DNA from: Chloroflexota bacterium
Lineage (GTDB): Bacteria; Chloroflexota; Anaerolineae; Anaerolineales; Anaerolineaceae
DNA: 7,315 nt
Assembly (NCBI GenBank): GCA_019136175.1
Contig: JAGVUS010000260.1
Span: 1 to 7,315 of the forward strand
Direction: 5' to 3'
In this document: positions 1-6,074 of the stretch, piece by piece
Layout of the letters: each line of letters opens with the position of its first letter
Numbering within the stretch: the first letter of the stretch is position 1
Made by a program: the position numbers and the translations under genes
Notes under the pieces: model-generated
The model's input: only the letters and a program-made list of their open reading frames with translations
Told to the model about the DNA's origin: nothing
Database searches by the model: none

Positions 1-1
1 G

Positions 2-73
2 GGAGGTGAAGCACATGAAGCAATTCAAACCGGCGTGGACAATCCACAAAATCCTGCAGGTTGTTTTGACTGA
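2..73 (+). CDS. possible 3' end of an unidentified gene (partial)
   Basis: An open frame enters from the left edge and runs 23 codons to a TGA at 71-73; its last residues read NPQNPAGCFD. G is strongly over-represented at first codon positions, as expected of real coding sequence, which is why I prefer this frame to the other open plus frame (3-92, ending TAA at 90-92). If real, the gene converges on the helicase gene that ends at 95, leaving about 20 bases between them. The fragment is too short to name a family, and it may be chance. Confidence is low. Confidence 0.33.
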   Translation, partial: GGEAHEAIQTGVDNPQNPAGCFD

Positions 74-77
74 AATG

Positions 78-90
78 AAAACCGGGTTTT
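78..90. other. short A/T-flanked palindrome between convergent gene ends
   Basis: AAAACCGGGTTTT is a perfect 6-bp inverted repeat around a central G. It sits just after the TGA at 71-73 and just before the helicase stop at 95-97 on the opposite strand. As RNA it could fold only as a roughly 5-bp stem with a 3-base loop, and the T run is part of the stem. It could act as a weak bidirectional terminator, but the sequence does not establish this. Confidence 0.22.
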
Positions 91-94
91 AACC

Positions 95-2347
95 TCATTG
101 ATTCTCCGCATTCCATAAAGATCGCAGGGCAGTCAATGCCAGTGCCTCCCGTGCTTCCTGGCGGGGGGATTTCCCTGTATTCCAGGTTATCACCAGTTCC
201 TTGCGGGCGCGGGTGATTCCAACAAATAGGAGGCGCAGCCTTTCGGATGAGTATTCAAATCGGGCGTCCATGGTGGCTTGTCCTTCTTCCATGAAAAGCC
301 CGGAAATATCCCTTGTCAGCAGTGCTTTGGTGAGAGCTACGGATTCTGCCTGAAGGTTAAGCCTGTTCCGGATAAACCATTTCTCTCCAATATACTCGTC
401 ATAGGGTTGGGCTGCCGGGAAGTCATAATTGGAGACTGATGTCAGGTGGACGCGATCCCATTCCAACCCCTTGGCTTTGTGAATCGTTGTGACAATCACC
501 TGCCCGCGGTAATCATCCGGGTTAAAGCCGGTATCTGCTGCTGAAAAACCGGATATACCGGCTTTATCCCTGGCAATATTACTTAATTCAAGTGCAAATT
601 CCGGGAGCCGCCAGGTTGGGTTGTTCCGGGCTTTATGCTCCAGTAAAATTGCAATGGAGTGTGCCAGTGCCAGGTCGATTGGTGAAGTAAACAGGTCCAC
701 AGATATGGTCAAAATCAGTTGATCAACTGGCAGGAGGATGGCAGTTGTCCATTTTTGTAAATTTGGGCGGAGATCCTGCAGGTAATCGATGATCTGATGG
801 TCGGTGCTTTCACCTGCCTGCTGGATGAGCCAATCCTCACCTGGAAGTGGAAAAAGAAAATCCTCCACCTCCGCGCACTTTATTATCAGGTCAGCAGCTA
901 ATTTCTGCACATCCTCCCAATAAGATTTTTCTGCGGGTTTGTTTGTCTCTGGCAGTGGGAGATTGGCGATTAATTTGGATAATTTTTTCGGATTGCTTGG
1001 TTCTGCAAGGTATTGGAGGATCTCAGTTAAAAGGTGGGCGACTCTGCGGGTCGGTTGTGAATTCTTCAGGACTTCAAAATAAGGGATTTCTGCCTGCTTG
1101 AGGGCATCCACATATTTTTCCCCCCGGTCATTGGTTGGCACAAGGATCGCTACTGTTTCTTCCGAGTGACTGGGCAGCCACCTCCGCAGGGACGATATGA
1201 CCGCCCGGATTTCGCCATCAGGTGTGTATTTGGTGGATATCAACCCGATGGTTTCCGGCTGATCGGGTGGATTGGGCTGGGGGTCACCCGGCGGGGTGGG
1301 CAGGATGTAGGGTTCGGTCAGTGATTTCTGTAATTCCGGTTCGGGATGTTCCGAAGTTGTCCACTGGATTAATAAATTAGCCAGATGGATAATGCTTTGC
1401 GTGGAGCGACCAGAATTGGGAAGGTCCCTGGAAATCACACCGGGTTCCTTGCGAAAATCAATCAAATATTTGGGATTGGCGGTTGTGAATGTTTCATAGA
1501 TCGCCTGGTTGGGATCTCCAACCCGTACCCAGTTGCCATTCTCACCGACAAGTGTGCGAAGAATTTCTTCCTGGAGGTGGCTGGAATCCTGGGCTTCGTC
1601 TTCCAGTACGTAATTCCAACGATGGCGGAGCCTTGCGAGATAATCGTGATCCAGGGTAAGCACCTGGAGAGCCAGGCGGATCAGGTCGTCAAAATCCACC
1701 GCTCCCCGAAAATTCAAGGCGCGCTGGTAATTGATATAAACCTCCATGCCAAAATTCAATAATGGCAGGTCCACATTTGTTGAATCCATCTGCTCCCGCA
1801 CATTTGCCGGGGTCATCTGCAAATCCTTGGCAGTTCGGATGATGCTGTTGGCAACTGAGACAAGCAGTTGTTTCCAGAAGGGTGATGATGCAGCGACTGG
1901 TGTTTCTCCATTGGAGGCATCTGTATAAAATTCCACAAACTCGGGGTGCGTATGGAGGTATGCGGAAACGATCGCATCCAGGATCAACTCCCGGTCACGT
2001 TCATCAACAATCCCAAAGCGGTTGGAGAGCCCGGCAAGGTCCGTCCGCCCACTGACGATATCCCGGGATAAACCATGCAGGGTGCGCACCCGGTAATTTA
2101 CGTGGGGAAGAAGGTGAAATTCATTCTGAATGAAGTCATCCACACGGCGGGAAAAGTTATTCACCGCCGAATTGACAAGGGTGACAATCAATACTTCCTG
2201 GTCGGAATTTACCCGTCCGTCTGCGATGATTTTTGCTGCCAGGTAGGAAAGCGTATGTGTTTTCCCGCTGCCCGGAACGGCGGAAATACCCATTTTCCCA
2301 CCGGTGTACTGGAGGATTTCCGCCTGCATGGGCCTAGGCTTAAACAT
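95..2347 (-). CDS. UvrD/PcrA-like superfamily 1A ATP-dependent DNA helicase
   Basis: This 750-residue protein carries the ordered SF1A motifs: a Q8-containing N-terminus, Walker A AVPGSGKT (23-30), motif Ia (about 52-66), Ib around TLHGL (89-93), Walker B DEAQD (250-254), motif III GDPNQAIY (277-284), motif IV region LPNSGRST (309-316), motif V TTIHKAKGLEW (620-630), and motif VI FVGITRARKEL (708-718). The family uses ATP to move 3'-5' on single-stranded DNA and unwind duplexes in repair or recombination. Length is close to PcrA/UvrD (about 720), so there is no room for a fused nuclease domain. Motif IV departs from the usual NYRS form, and a Pro-rich linker lies at about 350-364. The ATG overlaps the upstream gene's stop by 8 bases and is preceded by a strong GGAGGAGA, so translation is probably coupled. 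The helicase assignment is secure. Calling it UvrD itself is not, since an AddA- or AdnA-like role beside its partner is equally plausible. Confidence 0.93.
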   Translation of the reverse strand: MFKPRPMQAEILQYTGGKMGISAVPGSGKTHTLSYLAAKIIADGRVNSDQEVLIVTLVNSAVNNFSRRVDDFIQNEFHLLPHVNYRVRTLHGLSRDIVSGRTDLAGLSNRFGIVDERDRELILDAIVSAYLHTHPEFVEFYTDASNGETPVAASSPFWKQLLVSVANSIIRTAKDLQMTPANVREQMDSTNVDLPLLNFGMEVYINYQRALNFRGAVDFDDLIRLALQVLTLDHDYLARLRHRWNYVLEDEAQDSSHLQEEILRTLVGENGNWVRVGDPNQAIYETFTTANPKYLIDFRKEPGVISRDLPNSGRSTQSIIHLANLLIQWTTSEHPEPELQKSLTEPYILPTPPGDPQPNPPDQPETIGLISTKYTPDGEIRAVISSLRRWLPSHSEETVAILVPTNDRGEKYVDALKQAEIPYFEVLKNSQPTRRVAHLLTEILQYLAEPSNPKKLSKLIANLPLPETNKPAEKSYWEDVQKLAADLIIKCAEVEDFLFPLPGEDWLIQQAGESTDHQIIDYLQDLRPNLQKWTTAILLPVDQLILTISVDLFTSPIDLALAHSIAILLEHKARNNPTWRLPEFALELSNIARDKAGISGFSAADTGFNPDDYRGQVIVTTIHKAKGLEWDRVHLTSVSNYDFPAAQPYDEYIGEKWFIRNRLNLQAESVALTKALLTRDISGLFMEEGQATMDARFEYSSERLRLLFVGITRARKELVITWNTGKSPRQEAREALALTALRSLWNAENQ

Positions 2348-4445
2348 CTGAAATCTCCTCCGAATCCTGCATGGATCTTAATAAAGAAGATATGGCGAGA
2401 ATCAGATCGCCGCGTTGTTCATTGCCCTGTTCGTCCACGCCCACTGCACAGGCATAAATGCGCTGGCTGCAGCGGCGGATCAGTCCGGAAATCAACCGAT
2501 CCAACGACTGTTGGCTGTAATCACGTTCGTGTTGGTCGGTCCACTTTTGATTATTGGACCAACTTCGGCTGAGGACAACCGGATGGGTCAACGGCTGAAA
2601 CAGCCGCTCGGACCAGCCGCGGCTGCCAATATCCAGCCAAAATTGAATGCGGACTGGACGATTGGACATCAAATAGGTGTGAGCCGGAGCAATCAGAACA
2701 GAGTCGGCATCCAGATCTTCCCAGGCAGGAATGGATTGGGCTGCGAGGATGCCGGATTGAATCATGCGGATATACTCTGTTTCAAAGTCACCTGGACCGG
2801 GAAAGTCTTTGATATTTACAGCCCTGCGGAATTTTTGGATGGATTCAACCAGGCGGGCTGTAACTGCTGCAGCATTAAAGTCACGGTGGAAACGGAAACC
2901 TTCGCGTGAGAGTATTTCTCCAAACAATCGTGAAATAAAGACATCCAGCGTGTCAGGTGCACGCTCCCGGTACTCCATGATCCAGGATCGCAGTTCTTCG
3001 ATCCGGTTTCCAAGGGAAAAGGTAATTCGTTGTTGTTTATCGATGTTGACCTGGTCAAAACTGGAAAAATCCTGGCTGGCAGCTCCCCGCATTAATATCC
3101 GGACTGCCAGGTCGGCGCGGACGGGATCCAATCCATCCACTGCCATCAGGAAGGCGGTTGCCAGGTCTGGGCGGTTAACCTGCAGCCCCCAATTGGGGTG
3201 GGCAAGAATTGCCAGCGTAAAGATGCATTGAACTGCGGGTTCGTCCCGCAAACTGCGCGAGGGGCGTAATGTGTGATTGGGAATGTTAAACTCATCCAGA
3301 GATGAGCTTACTGTGAAGTGTAATGAATCACTGAGAAATGGCGAGAGGATGACAATGCTGCCGGGCGGGACGTTTTCTTCGCTTACCAGCCGTTGCACCT
3401 CGACGCAAACCCCATTAACCAATTCCGGGTAAAAAGGAGCGTGGGATTCCACCAGCCAGTGGCGTAAATTGGCAGGAGGATGGGTGTCTTCCCTGAAAAT
3501 GGCTGCACTCAGGCTGCGCTGCACTCGCAGTAATCCGGAAGGCACAAGCTGGCTCCCGGTAATTGGAATCACCTCATTGCACTCATCTCTCAGGGAAAAG
3601 CCAGAGACCGGGTCGGCACCCAGGAACTGGCGGAAACCACCATCCAGATCGGCGATCAGCAAGGCGGATTCAAAATGGGGCAGCCATTCCCTGACCAGGT
3701 CATGTGCCATGGGAATGTCTTCTTCAATATTGTCATAGATCAGGTGACGGTAGGTCTTGTGAAGATATTCTCTGAAGATAAATGAATGCCAGAGATGGTT
3801 TGTAAGAATTTCCAGTTGAAGTGAAAAGTCCAGCAGCTGGTTTTGAAGGCACATCTCACGGAACCTGGACGCACACTCCTGGACATGTTGAAACACGTGT
3901 TTCTGGCTAACATCTGTTGTTAGAGCAGCATCCAATCTTTCTCCAATTTGGAGGTGGGAGAAACCAACCCCAGCTGCCTTGTTTAAATTATCCAGAATCT
4001 GGCTGATGAGACGATTGCGGTCCACATGGATGTTTTCAAAATATCCCTGGTCCAACAGGGGATTGACAATCCGTGCCATGTAGTATTGGGCGGTTTCCAG
4101 CGTAAGAAAAATCGGCGGCTTTTCAGGGTGGGAAAAGCCAGCGCTGGCAGCAATCATTGGCCAGAATAGATGCGTCATCCTTTGAGCAAGCCCGCCCATG
4201 GTGAGGATATTGGCTTGCCCGCCCGGCGGCAGGTTGGGGTCGGAGAGGACGTTCCCATATGGTATCCCCAGGGTTCTTTGTGGGACGAGAATGAGAATTT
4301 CGTTGGCAGGCACACCGGATTCCAATAGCCAGTGCAGGCGGTCTGTGCCAATGGTGGTTTTGCCACTCCCTGCAATCCCTTCAAGGAACCTGCTGGTGTT
4401 GAGTGGAAACCTTGCGATTTGTTCCTGTTCTTTTCTGTCCATCAT
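2340..4445 (-). CDS. degenerate SF1 helicase-like protein (AddB/RecC-like partner candidate)
   Basis: The 701-residue protein starts with a good Walker A, GIAGSGKTT (23-31), followed by a strand ILILVPQ (50-56). Later helicase motifs are recognisable but eroded. The Walker B position reads IYDNIEED (236-243), with Asn where SF1 helicases have the catalytic Glu. The motif III region reads ADLDGGFRQFLGADP (265-279), resembling the GDPDQA...FRGADP pattern of some SF1 proteins but lacking the Gln. The C-terminal region QFWLDIGSRGW (601-611) and LIRRCSQRIYAC (655-666) stand where motifs V and VI should be. It probably binds ATP but may hydrolyse it poorly. There is no visible PD-(D/E)XK nuclease motif and no clustered cysteines for an Fe-S site, unlike AddB. 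Its stop overlaps the start of the active helicase by 8 bases, so a complex of the two is likely. Two adjacent ATGs (4445, 4442) are possible starts; an in-frame stop lies 12 bases upstream and no clear Shine-Dalgarno is seen. A specific function is not known to me. Confidence 0.8.
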   Translation of the reverse strand: MMDRKEQEQIARFPLNTSRFLEGIAGSGKTTIGTDRLHWLLESGVPANEILILVPQRTLGIPYGNVLSDPNLPPGGQANILTMGGLAQRMTHLFWPMIAASAGFSHPEKPPIFLTLETAQYYMARIVNPLLDQGYFENIHVDRNRLISQILDNLNKAAGVGFSHLQIGERLDAALTTDVSQKHVFQHVQECASRFREMCLQNQLLDFSLQLEILTNHLWHSFIFREYLHKTYRHLIYDNIEEDIPMAHDLVREWLPHFESALLIADLDGGFRQFLGADPVSGFSLRDECNEVIPITGSQLVPSGLLRVQRSLSAAIFREDTHPPANLRHWLVESHAPFYPELVNGVCVEVQRLVSEENVPPGSIVILSPFLSDSLHFTVSSSLDEFNIPNHTLRPSRSLRDEPAVQCIFTLAILAHPNWGLQVNRPDLATAFLMAVDGLDPVRADLAVRILMRGAASQDFSSFDQVNIDKQQRITFSLGNRIEELRSWIMEYRERAPDTLDVFISRLFGEILSREGFRFHRDFNAAAVTARLVESIQKFRRAVNIKDFPGPGDFETEYIRMIQSGILAAQSIPAWEDLDADSVLIAPAHTYLMSNRPVRIQFWLDIGSRGWSERLFQPLTHPVVLSRSWSNNQKWTDQHERDYSQQSLDRLISGLIRRCSQRIYACAVGVDEQGNEQRGDLILAISSLLRSMQDSEEISDV
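2354..2361 (-). promoter_or_regulatory. ribosome binding site of the UvrD-like helicase
   Basis: On the minus strand GGAGGAGA lies 6 bases upstream of the ATG at 2347. It is a near-perfect Shine-Dalgarno sequence located inside the 3' end of the upstream gene. It fixes the helicase start and suggests independent ribosome loading in addition to coupling through the 8-base overlap. Confidence 0.8.
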
Positions 4446-4538
4446 GTTCAGGTTTTACGTGGCTGGGTCTGTTCATCCATGGAAAAGAGGGATAATGATT
4501 TGTTGTAAGGATTTGAATAGAAAACCCGGCGTCCAGTA
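4446..4538 (-). other. 93-base gap inside the minus-strand gene cluster
   Basis: This is the only sizeable gap in an otherwise overlapping or abutting cluster. No good Shine-Dalgarno precedes the next gene's ATG at 4445 and no convincing promoter is visible. On the minus strand GGGTTTT (near the exonuclease stop) is complementary, with one G-U pair, to AAAACCT just ahead of the ATG, so a long-range stem over the start region is possible but weak. Confidence 0.3.
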
Positions 4539-5117
4539 TCAATACGGAAGCCCTGCCATGGAGTACAGGACAGCCCTTGCCAGCAGGGTGTCTTCCAGCG
4601 CATGGTGGGCATTGGGGATGGGGATTTTAAAGTATTTCCCCGCCTGTTCCAACCTGTAGCGCCGTAATGCTTTGCGGTTCGGATCCCATTCACCGATAAA
4701 TTGGGAGAATAAATCCATGATATCCAACGTGTCAAAGTTCTCCCGCCACGGAAGGCGATACTGTTCCAGCGATTGCTGCATCATCCGCATGTCAAACTCG
4801 GCGTTATACATGGCTAGCAGCCGCCCGGCAACCAGTGGTCGGATTTGTTGCCAGGCAATTGGCCATGGGCGGGCTTTTTCCACCATGTCGGATGTAATTC
4901 CATGGATTGCGGTGGATTCCGGGGGAATGGGTTTTTGTGGTCGGATAAAAGATTCAAACAATACCGATCCATCCCAATCCACAATCACAATCTCTAAAAT
5001 TTCATCCGTTCGGGTGATTCCGGTGGTTTCCGTGTCAATATAAACCGGTTTTTCCGCCAGTTTTTGACGGACAAGTTGCATCACTTGTTGTTTGTTGGCG
5101 AGTTGATTGGCTGGCAT
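4539..5117 (-). CDS. DnaQ-like DEDDh 3'-5' exonuclease
   Basis: This 192-residue protein is essentially a single RNase-H-fold exonuclease domain of the DNA polymerase III epsilon type. Exo I is YIDTETTG (26-33; D28, E30), followed by the typical IHGIT (71-75). Exo II is YNAEFD (104-109; D109), and Exo III is HHALED (171-176; H171, D176). All four acidic metal ligands and the general-base His are present, so it should be active, removing 3' nucleotides with two divalent metals. An ATG 75 bases further upstream (5192) would give 25 extra residues. I reject it because those codons lie inside the lipoprotein gene and add nothing to the domain. The chosen ATG comes one base after the lipoprotein stop with a weak TGGGA ahead of it, which suggests reinitiation. 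The two helicase-like genes follow after 93 bases, so it may supply nuclease activity to them. It could also be a free-standing proofreading or repair exonuclease. Confidence 0.9.
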   Translation of the reverse strand: MPANQLANKQQVMQLVRQKLAEKPVYIDTETTGITRTDEILEIVIVDWDGSVLFESFIRPQKPIPPESTAIHGITSDMVEKARPWPIAWQQIRPLVAGRLLAMYNAEFDMRMMQQSLEQYRLPWRENFDTLDIMDLFSQFIGEWDPNRKALRRYRLEQAGKYFKIPIPNAHHALEDTLLARAVLYSMAGLPY

Positions 5118-5118
5118 A

Positions 5119-5949
5119 TTATTCCCAGGTGGCAATTTCATCCACATAAATTGTGAAGTCGGGGGTTTGGTTGGCAATGATAAAAAAGCCAATATGCCCC
5201 ATGTTTGTCAGGGAGCCATCCGAAATTTCCTTAATCAAGACCCCATTGACATATAATTTCCACTGGTTACCTGTTATCCAGGCGCCCAGTCGGTTGGTCT
5301 GGTTGGACCCAGCCAGGATGGCGCTGCTGGTTGTCCATTCCTGCAGGGCGTCCAGCCCTGAATCCTTCCAAACCGATAGGTTGTATTGTCCATCGCATGT
5401 TAATTGCAGGTAGTAGCCACGCCCGCTTTCATAATCCGGGGCTCGCAGGACAATCCCGTAGATATCATTTCCGGAGCAATTGCCTGTCTTGAAAGTTGCC
5501 TCCACATATCCATTTTGTAACTGCGCGCCCCCCAATCTCCAGGACAGCCAACCTGCAGCACGCTCCGCTTCCAGTTTCATAAAACCGTCCTCAATTTCAA
5601 TTTCGATATAATCATCCTTGTAACCATCGGAACCCAGTCCCCAGTTATTTCCGTTATTCATGGAATCCTGCCAGGTCGGATCTCCCAGAATTTGGCGGGG
5701 ATCCGTGGCAACAGGTGTTGGTGTGGAAGGGGGAATACCTGATTCAGTCGGTGTAACCACGATCACTGTGTTGGTTGGTTCAATGGGGGCTGTTGTTGGC
5801 ACTGTGGTTGATGTTGGTTGAGCAGTCAGCACCTGTGATACCTGAGTCCCAACGAGATTCACCGTGGGGGTTGGATTGGATTGAGGAAGATTGCACCCAC
5901 TGAGGAGTAGCATCAGGAAAATCAGTATAAAAAACGAATATCGTTTCAT
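5119..5949 (-). CDS. secreted lipoprotein with concanavalin-A/LamG-like (DUF1080-type) domain
   Basis: The 276-residue precursor has a lipoprotein signal peptide: MKRY, a hydrophobic stretch (about 6-16), and lipobox LSGC with C19 as the predicted lipidated residue. A low-complexity Thr/Pro/Ser linker (about 26-84) follows, of the kind that holds a domain away from the membrane. The remainder (about 87-276) has alternating strands with repeated WxLG, GYYLQL and LYVNG elements and ends in YVDEIATWE, typical of a jelly-roll sugar-binding or DUF1080-like domain. C158 and C185 may form a disulfide. It should sit on the outer face of the membrane; the ligand is unknown, and carbohydrate binding is only a family-level guess. 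The ATG at 5949 has GAGGT six bases upstream. It is first in the cluster, one base before the exonuclease start, although its location and likely role have nothing obvious in common with DNA processing. Confidence 0.85.
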   Translation of the reverse strand: MKRYSFFILIFLMLLLSGCNLPQSNPTPTVNLVGTQVSQVLTAQPTSTTVPTTAPIEPTNTVIVVTPTESGIPPSTPTPVATDPRQILGDPTWQDSMNNGNNWGLGSDGYKDDYIEIEIEDGFMKLEAERAAGWLSWRLGGAQLQNGYVEATFKTGNCSGNDIYGIVLRAPDYESGRGYYLQLTCDGQYNLSVWKDSGLDALQEWTTSSAILAGSNQTNRLGAWITGNQWKLYVNGVLIKEISDGSLTNMGHIGFFIIANQTPDFTIYVDEIATWE

Positions 5950-5955
5950 TCCATA

Positions 5956-5960
5956 ACCTC
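5956..5960 (-). promoter_or_regulatory. ribosome binding site of the lipoprotein gene
   Basis: GAGGT on the minus strand stands 6 bases upstream of the ATG at 5949. A closer upstream ATG in another frame is followed at once by TGA and is ignored. Confidence 0.6.
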
Positions 5961-5974
5961 ACTTTGATTGTCTA

Positions 5975-5980
5975 ATTATA
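5975..5980 (-). promoter_or_regulatory. candidate -10 box for the lipoprotein/exonuclease/helicase cluster
   Basis: A perfect TATAAT lies on the minus strand in the divergent intergenic region, about 25 bases upstream of the lipoprotein ATG. Transcription would begin near 5968, leaving a leader of roughly 19 bases that includes GAGGT. No good -35 hexamer is found at 16-18 bases, so the promoter may need an activator or another recognition element. It is the only plausible promoter seen for the four minus-strand genes. Confidence 0.45.
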
Positions 5981-6052
5981 CGCAAAAAGAGTGCTGCCTG
6001 ATGGTGTGATCCTGGCTCATTGGCGGAAAAGTATTTGAAATTGGAAAACAGG

Positions 6053-6058
6053 TATAAT
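6053..6058 (+). promoter_or_regulatory. candidate -10 box for the baseplate-J-like gene
   Basis: A perfect TATAAT precedes the plus-strand ATG at 6075 by 16 bases. A TTGAAA at 6035-6040 is only 12 bases upstream, too close for a standard -35, and nothing better sits at 16-18 bases. The predicted start of transcription (about 6065) would leave a leader of only around ten bases. Confidence 0.42.
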
Positions 6059-6074
6059 TTAGCGGGATCATGAG

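Noticed and set aside
1385..1928. Plus-strand open frames of 125 and 60 codons
   Set aside because: They lie wholly opposite the UvrD-like helicase, whose motifs are intact in that stretch; the translations show no domain and are antisense shadows.
2075..3738. Plus-strand open frames of 165, 164, 155 and 89 codons opposite the degenerate helicase gene
   Set aside because: They overlap one another in different frames and are antisense to a long ORF with recognisable helicase-like motifs. No supported start or domain was seen.
4448..4735. Minus-strand 95-codon frame ending in MDEQTQPRKT just before the ATG at 4445, as a possible leader peptide or small gene
   Set aside because: Most of it is an alternate frame of the exonuclease gene. 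The short tail starting at its last Met is preceded by a pyrimidine-rich stretch with no ribosome site.
95..5117. Named defence system (for example a helicase-nuclease phage defence module)
   Set aside because: Helicase and exonuclease domains alone do not match any specific defence module I can identify. No toxin, effector, mobile element or other defence gene is adjacent, so a DNA repair reading is kept as the default.
5118..5192. Longer exonuclease with an N-terminal extension starting at 5192
   Set aside because: The extra 25 codons run inside the lipoprotein's 3' end and add no part of the exonuclease domain; the ATG at 5117 fits the gene junction better.
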